Source of the DNA: Nitrososphaerota archaeon
GTDB taxonomy: Archaea; Thermoproteota; Nitrososphaeria_A; Caldarchaeales; Wolframiiraptoraceae
NCBI GenBank assembly: GCA_021160205.1
Contig: JAGHCZ010000007.1
Location: forward strand, 1-7,817
Direction of reading: 5' to 3'
DNA: 7,817 nucleotides
Part shown: positions 1-6,517 of the stretch, in pieces
Position numbering within the stretch: position 1 is the first letter of the stretch
Layout of the letters: the number at the start of each line of letters is the position of its first letter
Position numbers and translations under genes: made by a program
The notes under the pieces: generated by a model
Databases searched by the model: none
What the model was told of the DNA's origin: nothing
What the model saw: the letters and a program-made list of their open reading frames with translations, nothing else

Positions 1-152
1 AGTTCGAAGACTCTGGCCATAATACCGCCATGATGATTGAAACAAGCTATTTGAGCCACAGTCCATTTTCCATATTTCAAAGTTCTTCGATGAGCCTTGT
101 TCCCGGGCTGCTTCGCCGCATCACCTTCTCGATGGAAACGGTTAACTTCGAG
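1..152 (-). pseudogene. Decayed or partial DUF72 C-terminal fragment
   Basis: The minus strand is open from a TAG stop at 153-155 down to the left edge. The peptide contains an RFH motif and, 31 residues later, FNHHGGIMARVFEL. The intact DUF72 protein next door has the same order and spacing near its C-terminus: RMHGR, then YFNNDHGM 34 residues later, then a helix rich in A, V and L. The fragment therefore resembles the last ~50 residues of a DUF72 (YecE-like TIM-barrel) protein. The N-terminal two thirds that should lie upstream are missing: that frame carries TAG, then a TAA at 162-164, and the DNA is occupied by the oppositely oriented DUF72 gene. A remnant of a second copy is the simplest reading. 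The similarity is short and judged by eye, the family assignment is inference, and any remaining tail and stop codon lie outside the window. The plus strand is also open here in the same codon phase, so coding is not certain. Confidence 0.4.
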
Positions 153-154
153 CT

Positions 155-874
155 ATGTCGTTTAACTTCTTGGAATTGAAGAACAGGGTCGGAACATCAG
201 GTTATACATATTTTTGGAACCCCGGGAAGCCCTCTCCCTTTAAGTGGTATGTTTCGAGGGGATTTAGGACCGTGGAGATAAACGCTTCTTTTTACAGATT
301 TCCTCAAAGGAGCTGGGTTTCGACCTGGCTGAGGGACTCCCCAGGAAACTTCGATTTCAGCGTGAAGATCCATCGAAGCATAACCCATCGATCGAGACTT
401 GGCCCGAGTTCCCCAAGGCTTTGGGAGAAGTTTCTCGACACCTTGAGGCCCATGCTCGAGAAAATCAGCTTTTTCCTATTCCAGTTCCCCGAATACTTCC
501 GGCCATCCCGCGAGAACCTGCTGAAGGTCAAGAGCTTCGTGAAGGACATGGAGCTCGAAGGAATCGCCGTCGTGGAGTTTAGGCACCCGGGCTGGTGGAA
601 CCTCATCAAAGAGATAGAGCATTCCGGAGCCGTCTTCTGCTCGGTCGATGCCCCCGATCTTCCGAGGAGCCTAGTCTTATCGAATGACGCGATATATCTC
701 AGAATGCATGGAAGGACAGCGTGGTATGCTTATCGTTACAGTGATCACGAACTCGAGGAGCTCGCCGAAAAATTGATAAAGCTTAGAGCTCAGCGGACAT
801 ACGTCTACTTCAATAACGATCACGGAATGTTGGAGAACGCCGTAAAAATGATGAAGCTTCTCGAATCTCGCTAG
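155..874 (+). CDS. DUF72 (YecE-like) TIM-barrel protein
   Basis: This 239-residue protein has the usual length and full motif series of the DUF72 family. The N-terminal strand carries VGTSGY (residues 12-17). It is followed by EINASFYRFP (41-50), K71 in the FSVKIHRSITH segment, FQFP (109-112), EFRHPGWW (141-148), the SVDAP strand end (163-167), YLRMHGR (181-187), WYAYRY (190-195) and YFNNDHG (218-224). DUF72 proteins are cytoplasmic TIM barrels of unknown function, so no reaction is assigned. The ATG at 155 puts the GTSG motif 12 residues in, which is normal. TTG codons at 170 and 176 are possible later starts, and neither a clear Shine-Dalgarno site nor a good TATA box is visible upstream. 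The gene ends four bases from the stop of the convergent ATPase gene. A fragment resembling a second DUF72 copy lies head-to-head just upstream. Confidence 0.93.
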   Translation: MSFNFLELKNRVGTSGYTYFWNPGKPSPFKWYVSRGFRTVEINASFYRFPQRSWVSTWLRDSPGNFDFSVKIHRSITHRSRLGPSSPRLWEKFLDTLRPMLEKISFFLFQFPEYFRPSRENLLKVKSFVKDMELEGIAVVEFRHPGWWNLIKEIEHSGAVFCSVDAPDLPRSLVLSNDAIYLRMHGRTAWYAYRYSDHELEELAEKLIKLRAQRTYVYFNNDHGMLENAVKMMKLLESR

Positions 875-878
875 CTTT

Positions 879-3602
879 TCAAGAGAACTTCGAGGCGATT
901 TCCTTTCCTACTTCTACGGCTGCGAAGACTATTAACGCTGATATCAAGCCGTTGATCCAATCGTGAAGAGTGGGGAAGGTCACTTTGAATGGATCGTGGA
1001 AAGCTGGAACATATAGTATGAAGAGCTGCATCATCAGCGAGATTATTATCGCCAATATCAAGAACTTGTTCCTGCCTATCCCCACCCTAAGCGCGCTGCG
1101 TTTAAGCGACCTAAAGGACAGCGCTATCAGCAACTCAATTACGATCATTAACGTAAAGATCCTGGTTCTAGCTCTCACCAAGGACTCCACCGCGATCCCG
1201 TCTATGAAGTTCACTAAGATGGCTATCGTGGTGATCAGCGGAACGAACGTCAAAAACAGCAGCGTCTCTCTTCTAGTCAAGATGCCTTCTTTGGGATTTC
1301 TAGGAGGCCTTTCCATGACATCGGGTTCGGCGGGATCTATTCCCAGCGCCATGGCCGGTAAGCCGTCCGTCGTCAAGTTTATCCATAGATATTGTATCGC
1401 GGTGAAGGGCAAGGGGAGGCCCATAAATGATGCGAATAACGGGATTAGCACCTCGCTTATGTTGCATCCTAACAGGTAAAACAGATACTTCTTGATGTCA
1501 TCATAGATCCTCCTTCCCTCCTCGACCGCGGAAACTATGGTCGCAAAATTATCGTCGGATAAAACCATGTCAGAGGCCTCTTTAGCTACCTCCGTCCCCG
1601 TTATCCCCATCGCCACACCGATGTCAGAAGACTTCAGCGCCGGCGCGTCGTTTACGCCGTCGCCCGTCATCGCAACCACATGGCCCCTACGTTTCAGCGC
1701 TTTGACTATCTTCATCTTATGCTCGGGGGAGACGCGGGCGTAGACTGTTACTTTTTCGACGAGGTCTTCGAATTCCTCGTCTTTCATGGTTTCCAGCTCT
1801 TTTCCGGTCAGGATCACGTCTCCCTCTCTGAATATCTCCAGCTCCTTGGCGATCGCCAGCGCCGTTAGCTTGTGGTCTCCGGTTATCATCACGACCTTTA
1901 TTCCGGCCTTTTTGCAGAGCTCTAACGCGTCCTTAGCCTCAGGCCTCGGTGGATCTATCATCCCGACGATTCCCAAGAACACGAAGTCTCTTTCGATGGA
2001 TTCGTCGAAATCTTCGATGGATTCGTCGAGAACTCTATAGGCTATTGCCAGATTTCTTAACGCATTTGAGGCCATCTCGTCGTTAATCTTCAATATTTCC
2101 TTGACATCATTTTCAGATAATTCTGCGATCTCGCCATCCACCATGATCTTCGAACAGCGAGACAATACAACCTCCGGAGCCCCCTTCATGAAGGCCACAG
2201 TCGATCCATCTTTCGTTTTATGCAAGGTGGTCATGCGCTTTCTTTCAGATGAGAATGGAACTTCGTCGATCCTCGGGTACAGCGATTCTTCTTCCTCGGA
2301 AATTCCTGCTTTCCGTGATAGCACCTTTAATGCGCCTTCGGTCGGATCTCCTATGATAATCCATTTGCCTTCTTCTTTCTCCAGCCTTGCGTCATTACAT
2401 AGCGAGCAGCCGAGCAGGAGGAGATTTAACTCCCTTACTTCTAATGGATTTTTTATCGACTGGTTTTCGATCTTGAATTCTCCAACAGGTTCGTAGCCTG
2501 CTCCAGTGACATCGATCAGCTTCCCCGCAAATTTTTTCAAGAAAATTTTTCGGACGGTCATTTCTCCCTTTGTCACCGTTCCAGTTTTATCGGCGCATAT
2601 TATAGTCGTGCATCCCAAAGTTTCTACTGCTGGAAGCCTTCTAACTATAGCGTTTCTGCGCGCCATGGCGTACATCCCGACGGCCAGTGCTCCGGTCACG
2701 ACGGCCGGCAGGGCCTCTGGAACGGCGGCTATAGCGAGGCTTACAGCCCATATAGCCATGGTTAACAGATCGTAATGCCATACGAAGAACCCGATTCCCG
2801 CTACGAGGATCGCAACCGATAGGCAGAGATAGGCCAGTATTTTCCCTATTTCGTCGGTTCTCTTCTCCAGCGGAGTCTTTTCTTCTTTCGCCTCTTGGAC
2901 GAATGCCGCTATCTTGCCCATCTCGGTGTTCATTCCCGTTGCGACGACCGCGGCCTTCCCCTTTCCGTAAACAACTATTGTGCCGGCGTAGACTATGTTC
3001 GCTCTATCTGCTAAGGGAGTATCTTCAGGAAGCATGTCGGGGTTCTTCGTGACCGTAGTGGATTCTCCGGTCAGAGAAGATTCATCTATCTTGAGATCAT
3101 GAGACTCTATCACCCTGGCATCCGCCGGAACTCTGTCACCCGCCGCGAGAACTAGAATATCGCCCGGAACCACCTCCTTAGCTGGGATGCGTTTTTCTAT
3201 TCCTGATCTAATGACCGTGGCTTCTGGGGCAGTTAATTTTTTTAGCGCTTCTAAGGCCTTTTCGGCCCGATATTCTTGAAATGTTCCTAGGATGGCGCTC
3301 GCGAAGACTATTGTTACTATTAGGACTGCGTCTAAAATCTCTCCTATCATTATGGATAATCCTGTGGCTATCAGCAAGATTACTATCAGGACGTTTTTGA
3401 ATTGGTTCAAGAATATCCCTAGCTTCGATCTTCCCTTCTCTTTCCTTAACTCATTAGGCCCATAGACAGCAAGTCTCTCCGAAGCTTCCCGCTCGCTTAA
3501 TCCGCTGAGCTTCGTCTTCAAGATCTTCAAAACATCATCAACGGTGAGAGAATGCCAAGTCGCCGTCGACATTAATTCATCTTTTACCAGATCGACGCCC
3601 AT
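879..3602 (-). CDS. P-type IIA Ca2+-transporting ATPase (SERCA-like)
   Basis: This integral membrane ion pump of up to 907 residues is complete. Landmarks in order are the N-terminal cation-ATPase domain (WHSLTVDDV near 16), M1-M2 hairpin (about 68-108), actuator TGES (178-181), M3-M4 (about 254-310) with PEALP at 295-299, phosphorylated D338 in DKTGT, KGAPE (473-477), TGDGVND (646-652) and six C-terminal helices. By alignment with animal SERCA, all Ca2+ ligands of both sites seem present: E296 (SERCA E309), N714 and E717 (N768, E771), N742, T745 and D746 (N796, T799, D800) and E823 (E908). Calcium export with two sites is therefore predicted; Na+, K+ or Mn2+ pumping is less likely. The start is uncertain: the best TATA box abuts the first ATG and would favour Met11 (ATG at 3570-3572), which also fits the family N-terminus. 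A second box at 3631-3638 would serve the first ATG. A 7-residue tandem repeat lies at 526-539. Confidence 0.96.
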   Translation of the reverse strand: MGVDLVKDELMSTATWHSLTVDDVLKILKTKLSGLSEREASERLAVYGPNELRKEKGRSKLGIFLNQFKNVLIVILLIATGLSIMIGEILDAVLIVTIVFASAILGTFQEYRAEKALEALKKLTAPEATVIRSGIEKRIPAKEVVPGDILVLAAGDRVPADARVIESHDLKIDESSLTGESTTVTKNPDMLPEDTPLADRANIVYAGTIVVYGKGKAAVVATGMNTEMGKIAAFVQEAKEEKTPLEKRTDEIGKILAYLCLSVAILVAGIGFFVWHYDLLTMAIWAVSLAIAAVPEALPAVVTGALAVGMYAMARRNAIVRRLPAVETLGCTTIICADKTGTVTKGEMTVRKIFLKKFAGKLIDVTGAGYEPVGEFKIENQSIKNPLEVRELNLLLLGCSLCNDARLEKEEGKWIIIGDPTEGALKVLSRKAGISEEEESLYPRIDEVPFSSERKRMTTLHKTKDGSTVAFMKGAPEVVLSRCSKIMVDGEIAELSENDVKEILKINDEMASNALRNLAIAYRVLDESIEDFDESIERDFVFLGIVGMIDPPRPEAKDALELCKKAGIKVVMITGDHKLTALAIAKELEIFREGDVILTGKELETMKDEEFEDLVEKVTVYARVSPEHKMKIVKALKRRGHVVAMTGDGVNDAPALKSSDIGVAMGITGTEVAKEASDMVLSDDNFATIVSAVEEGRRIYDDIKKYLFYLLGCNISEVLIPLFASFMGLPLPFTAIQYLWINLTTDGLPAMALGIDPAEPDVMERPPRNPKEGILTRRETLLFLTFVPLITTIAILVNFIDGIAVESLVRARTRIFTLMIVIELLIALSFRSLKRSALRVGIGRNKFLILAIIISLMMQLFILYVPAFHDPFKVTFPTLHDWINGLISALIVFAAVEVGKEIASKFS
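1992..2029. repeat. 17-bp direct repeat, 21-bp period, inside the ATPase gene
   Basis: The 17-bp sequence TTCGATGGATTCGTCGA occurs at 1992-2008 and again at 2013-2029, exactly 21 bases (seven codons) apart. On the coding strand the two copies give DESIEDF followed by DESIERD, at about residues 526-539, just before the conserved VGMIDPPRPEA segment. The in-frame period and near-identical DNA point to a recent small tandem duplication. It lies in an acidic, likely surface loop between the nucleotide-binding and phosphorylation domains, so it is probably tolerated. Confidence 0.85.
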
Positions 3603-3610
3603 TATATAAG
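3603..3610 (-). promoter_or_regulatory. TATA box candidate for the Ca2+-ATPase gene
   Basis: On the minus strand this reads CTTATATA, one mismatch from the archaeal consensus TTTATATA, preceded by a TTTTTCAAAG stretch. It abuts the first ATG (3602). Counting about 26 bases from its centre puts transcription start near 3580, inside the longer reading frame and about 8 bases before the ATG of Met11 at 3572. If this box is used, Met11 is the true start. Confidence 0.5.
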
Positions 3611-3739
3611 CTTTGAAAAAGGCGAAAACATAATTTATCTAGGGATCTATAGAAAACGTGTTCGAGAAAAAATCGGAAAACGGTTATGAGAAGGAGGAAC
3701 AGCTGCTCTGCTCGATCTTCAGATGATATCTTTGAAAAA
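3611..3739. repeat. 10-bp direct repeat CTTTGAAAAA in divergent region
   Basis: CTTTGAAAAA occurs at 3611-3620, immediately upstream of the ATPase TATA box, and at 3730-3739, about 60 bases before the favoured LarA start. Each copy thus lies near the promoter of one of the two divergent genes, an arrangement that could mark a shared regulator site. The motif is A/T-rich, so chance is possible. Confidence 0.5.
3631..3638 (-). promoter_or_regulatory. Alternative TATA box for the Ca2+-ATPase gene
   Basis: The minus strand reads ATAAATTA here. Its centre is about 32 bases before the first ATG at 3602, giving a predicted leader of roughly 6 bases. It is a weaker consensus match than the box at 3603-3610 but would support the longer protein. 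Confidence 0.3.
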
Positions 3740-3748
3740 TCCCTAGAT
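3637..3748. repeat. 10-bp perfect inverted repeat with 92-bp spacer
   Basis: ATCTAGGGAT at 3637-3646 is the exact reverse complement of ATCCCTAGAT at 3739-3748. The right arm overlaps by one base the second CTTTGAAAAA copy, and the left arm overlaps by two bases the alternative ATPase TATA box. The arms are too far apart for an ordinary hairpin terminator, so paired operator half-sites or DNA looping are more plausible. No function is demonstrated. Confidence 0.55.
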
Positions 3749-3755
3749 GAGAAAA

Positions 3756-3765
3756 CTTTTTACAA
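3756..3765 (+). promoter_or_regulatory. Weak TATA-like element for the LarA-family gene
   Basis: CTTTTTACAA lies about 38 bases before the ATG at 3798. Its predicted transcription start, near 3786, would give a leader of about 12 bases. No comparably good element sits at the right distance from the upstream ATG at 3747. The match to the archaeal consensus is poor, so this is a weak call used mainly to weigh the start choice. Confidence 0.25.
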
Positions 3766-3797
3766 ATCCATCGGTAGCTCTATTCGGGGACCTGTTA

Positions 3798-5069
3798 ATG
3801 CTGATAGAGCTGCCCTACGGCAGAAGGCAGATTTCCTTCGAGGTGGATGAGGTTGAAGTGGTGGAAACTCGGAAAATGCCGATTATCAAGCTCGTTGATC
3901 AGGAATTGAATGGTAAGTTAGAAAACCCTATTTCAAGTCCAAGTTTAAGAAAGTTATCCGAGAACTCGAGGAAAATTCTCCTCATAGTTCCAGACAACAC
4001 GAGGGCATTCCCCTCTAGGGAAATCGTGCCTAATTTGATAAAGTACATAGAGGAAGCAAACCCGCAAGCTGAGATTAGGATCTTGGTTGCAACTGGGCTG
4101 CATGTCGAGGTCAGCAAACAGGAGCTCGGGGAAATGCTCGGAAAGGAGATCGTCGAGAACTACGAAGTGGTTAATCACGACGCTATGGATGAAAACCAAG
4201 TCTTGAAGCTTGAGAAGCGAACCAGTTACGGCACCCCAATACACGTAAACAGAGAGGTCATGAGAAGCGATCTCGTCATCGGCGCGGGCTTGATAGAACC
4301 TCATTTCTTCGCGGGGTACAGCGGGGGAAGGAAAATCCTGTTACCGGGGGTCGCTGGAAGGGACGCCGTATTCAATAATCATGGATTCAGGATGATAGGT
4401 CACCGGAACTCTAGGGCCGGCATATTAGACGGCAACCCGATCCACGAGGACATGATCGAGTTCATGGAGAAAACCAGGCTCGACTTCATCGTGAACGTCA
4501 CATTAAACAAGGAGAAAAAGATCTCCGGGATCTTCGCGGGGGACCCGGTGAAAGCGCATCTCGAAGGAGTTCGATTCCTAGATAACTACGTTAAGAGCTA
4601 TTTCACCGAAGAAGCGGATCTAGTCTTAACTACTAACGGAGGCTACCCGCTAGATAGAGATCTCTATCAAGCCGTGAAGGGAATGGATACGGCTGCATCG
4701 GTCGTTAAAAACGGCGGGGTAATAGTGATCGCTTCGGAGTGCAGGGATGGGCTGGGAGGCCATGAAGAATTTCTCAGACTCGTTCAAGGAGCGGAGAGCC
4801 CGGAGGAAATCTTGGAGAGAATTAAGAAGGAGGAGCCCATCTATGATCAATGGGAGGCGCAAGTTCTGGCCAGAGTTTTGAAGAAGGCGAGCGTAATCTT
4901 GGTAAGCGAACACATTTCAGACGAAGTTGCCGAGGGGCTTTTACTGAAGCGGGCGAGAGATCTCGAAGAAGCCTTGGAGATGGCTTATGAAATCTTGGGC
5001 AAAAAAGATGTGAAAATCGCCGCGATTCCGGAGGGACCCTACGTCATACCCTCTAGGAAGGAGACCTGA
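3798..5069 (+). CDS. LarA-family nickel-pincer 2-hydroxyacid racemase/epimerase
   Basis: A cytoplasmic protein of 423 residues from the ATG at 3798; an in-frame ATG at 3747 would add 17 residues. LarA-family proteins usually begin close to the LPYG motif, and MLIELPYGRR from Met18 fits. The key LarA residues are all present (423-residue numbering): R69 in DNTR, H102 in ATGLH, H169 and K179 in PHFFAGYSGGRK, and H195 in NNH. The H-to-K gap of 10 and K-to-H gap of 16 match Lactobacillus LarA H174, K184 and H200; K184 carries the nickel-pincer nucleotide. The protein therefore probably binds that cofactor and epimerises a 2-hydroxyacid. The substrate is not shown: LarA homologues differ (lactate, malate, sugar acids and others). 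The cofactor genes larB, larC and larE are not in this window. It diverges from the ATPase and meets the aldolase tail to tail with no gap; a T5 tract at 5079-5083 could end transcription. Confidence 0.9.
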   Translation: MLIELPYGRRQISFEVDEVEVVETRKMPIIKLVDQELNGKLENPISSPSLRKLSENSRKILLIVPDNTRAFPSREIVPNLIKYIEEANPQAEIRILVATGLHVEVSKQELGEMLGKEIVENYEVVNHDAMDENQVLKLEKRTSYGTPIHVNREVMRSDLVIGAGLIEPHFFAGYSGGRKILLPGVAGRDAVFNNHGFRMIGHRNSRAGILDGNPIHEDMIEFMEKTRLDFIVNVTLNKEKKISGIFAGDPVKAHLEGVRFLDNYVKSYFTEEADLVLTTNGGYPLDRDLYQAVKGMDTAASVVKNGGVIVIASECRDGLGGHEEFLRLVQGAESPEEILERIKKEEPIYDQWEAQVLARVLKKASVILVSEHISDEVAEGLLLKRARDLEEALEMAYEILGKKDVKIAAIPEGPYVIPSRKET

Positions 5070-5864
5070 TCAACGCCGTTTTTCCTCCAAGATCTCGAGG
5101 GCCTCTCCCACGGTCAGATTCTCATGAACCATCTTCGCTAACACCTCGGTCATCAGCCGCGGATCTTCATACTGGAACACGTTTCTGCCTACGCATATCC
5201 CCGCTGCGCCCGCGTCGAGGGAGCTTCTAATCATCTCGAGAAAGCCTTTGAGATCCGTTTTGGGCCCGCCTGCGAGGACTATCGGCGCGGGACATGAGTC
5301 GACGACTTTTCCAAAGGGCTCAGCGTAAACGGTCTTGATTAGGTCTGCTCCAAGCTCAGCTCCAATTCTTGCCGCCGCCCTAATCAGCTCGGCATCATAT
5401 TCCTCGGCCGCGGGAACAAATTCTCCTATGGCCGGGATTCCTAGTTCGCCGCATTCATCGACGACTTTCCCGAAGAACTTGATCGCCTCAGACTCGTTCC
5501 TGCCTCCGATGTGAACTGAGAAAACGACGGCGTCCGCTCCCAGCTTAACTGCTTCCCGTGGAGAAGCGGAAAGGGTCTCGAAAATCAGCTTCCCGCTCAA
5601 GGCGATATTACCTGAAACCCTCAAAATTACTCCGATTCTCCCGAGCATGGCCTCGGGAATTTTTGTTATTAGGCCCCGTTGAAGTAAGAACGCCGTTGCA
5701 CCTCCTTGAAAAACCTCGCGCAGCAGTTTTACGGGGTCCTCTATTCCCTTAAGCGGCCCGGAGTATCCCCCGTGATCCATTGCGAAGATGTGATAGAGCC
5801 CTGTTTTCGGGTGTCGAAGCCTATTCAGGCGAACTATCTTCCCGACGCTTTTTATCTCCCTCAT
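5070..5864 (-). CDS. Archaeal class I (DeoC/FbaB/LsrF-type) aldolase
   Basis: A 264-residue TIM-barrel protein of the DeoC/FbaB/LsrF family, which includes archaeal class I fructose-bisphosphate aldolase and 2-amino-3,7-dideoxy-D-threo-hept-6-ulosonate (ADH) synthase. Visible motifs are FAMDHG (27-32; catalytic D30), SGPLKGIED (35-43), Schiff-base K177 in DLIKTVY, VLAGGPKTD (196-204) and ICVGRNVF (223-230). The last two are the phosphate-binding segments, so a phosphorylated substrate is likely. The start ATG at 5864 has no Shine-Dalgarno site but a TATA box 26-27 bases upstream, consistent with leaderless expression. The acid/base tyrosine, normally followed by proline in the strand before K177, appears replaced: the segment reads GEFVPA (147-152). 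This argues against simply naming it fructose-bisphosphate aldolase or ADH synthase. The nitroreductase gene lies 33 bases upstream on the same strand, and the stop codon abuts the LarA stop. Confidence 0.85.
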   Translation of the reverse strand: MREIKSVGKIVRLNRLRHPKTGLYHIFAMDHGGYSGPLKGIEDPVKLLREVFQGGATAFLLQRGLITKIPEAMLGRIGVILRVSGNIALSGKLIFETLSASPREAVKLGADAVVFSVHIGGRNESEAIKFFGKVVDECGELGIPAIGEFVPAAEEYDAELIRAAARIGAELGADLIKTVYAEPFGKVVDSCPAPIVLAGGPKTDLKGFLEMIRSSLDAGAAGICVGRNVFQYEDPRLMTEVLAKMVHENLTVGEALEILEEKRR

Positions 5865-5886
5865 CGAGTATTTAGCTGCCCATCGA

Positions 5887-5894
5887 TGATAAAA
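5887..5894 (-). promoter_or_regulatory. TATA box for a leaderless aldolase transcript
   Basis: The minus strand reads TTTTATCA, centred 26-27 bases before the A of the aldolase ATG at 5864. That is the spacing expected when transcription begins at the start codon. The absence of any purine-rich ribosome site between it and the ATG supports leaderless expression, independent of or in addition to read-through from the nitroreductase gene. Confidence 0.55.
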
Positions 5895-5897
5895 GCA

Positions 5898-6491
5898 CTA
5901 TGATCGAGGACTAGTGGTGAAGCTTTTCCCCCATTCATCTAGGTAGCATAGCTCTTCGAGGCTCAGCCTGGGCCGAGGGCCATTTAGCTTTCTAGGCTTT
6001 CCCACGGGGAGTATCGCTTGAAGCTCGTAATCCCTTGGGATGTTGAGCAGGTCGTTCGCCCAATTCGTTTTCGATGGAGTGTAGGTTAACGTTGAGTAGC
6101 CGAGCTCCTCCACTGCGAGAAGCATGTAGCCTATCGCGATCCAAACGCTCTCAACCCAATACGGCTCATTTCTTTTCCCGAATACTAAGATCAAGATCGG
6201 CGCCTCGGTGAGGAAGGGCTTTTTCCAAGTTATTCCCCTGGCTCTGAGCCATTTTTTCAACTCCGGATCAGCTCGCTCGTGAAAATCCCGCTCAACTTTT
6301 TCGCAGGCATCCCTTATCCGCTTCTTCGCCTTCGGATCCCGTATTACTAGAAATCTCCAAGGCTGACGATTCGCCCCTGATGGAGCGTTTCTAGCGACTT
6401 CAACGATGTACTTTACATCCTTAAGCGGAACCCGATCAGACATATATGATCGAATGCTCCGCCTCGATTTAGCGAGCTCTAGTACCTCCAT
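5898..6491 (-). CDS. FMN-dependent nitroreductase-family oxidoreductase
   Basis: A cytoplasmic flavoprotein of 197 residues from the ATG at 6491. Family motifs are the N-terminal FMN-phosphate signature SRRSIRSY (9-16), NAPSGANRQPWRFLVI (35-50) contacting the flavin, and the helix WVESVWIAIGYMLLAVEELG (112-131) followed by a Gly-Tyr strand. ILPVGKP (160-166) precedes the C-terminal segment. Members are usually homodimers that use NAD(P)H to reduce nitro compounds, quinones or enones; the substrate cannot be told here. A TTG at 6509 would add six residues (203 in all), but the best TATA box (6518-6525) would start transcription near 6495, downstream of that TTG, so the internal ATG is preferred. 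It is followed 33 bases later by the aldolase gene on the same strand, perhaps as an operon, although the aldolase seems to have its own promoter. Confidence 0.9.
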   Translation of the reverse strand: MEVLELAKSRRSIRSYMSDRVPLKDVKYIVEVARNAPSGANRQPWRFLVIRDPKAKKRIRDACEKVERDFHERADPELKKWLRARGITWKKPFLTEAPILILVFGKRNEPYWVESVWIAIGYMLLAVEELGYSTLTYTPSKTNWANDLLNIPRDYELQAILPVGKPRKLNGPRPRLSLEELCYLDEWGKSFTTSPRS

Positions 6492-6517
6492 GAATACTTC
6501 AAAGATCAAGTTATCTC

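Noticed and set aside
3..179. Plus-strand open frame of 58 codons from the left edge, ending TGA at 177-179
   Set aside because: It is the exact complement phase of the minus-strand frame that shows DUF72-like motifs, overlaps the start of the DUF72 gene, and its translation shows no recognisable motif.
970..2775. Several long plus-strand open frames opposite the ATPase gene
   Set aside because: They lie antisense to a protein with every P-type ATPase motif intact; their translations are Ser/Ile-rich and motif-free, as expected of shadow frames.
879..3602. Reading the ATPase as a copper, zinc or K+ transporter
   Set aside because: There is no CPC/CPx motif in M4 and no N-terminal metal-binding domain; PEALP together with the NxxE and NxxTD ligands indicates the Ca2+ (type IIA) group.
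3637..3748. Inverted repeat as ends of a small mobile element
   Set aside because: The 92-bp interior has no transposase or element-like content and there are no flanking target-site duplications.
3686..3850. Possible 54-codon ORF starting MRRRNSCSARSSDD before the LarA gene
   Set aside because: It overlaps LarA out of frame by about 50 bases, lacks a ribosome site at the correct spacing and has low-complexity composition. AGGAGG at 3690 falls inside it and is not followed by a start codon.
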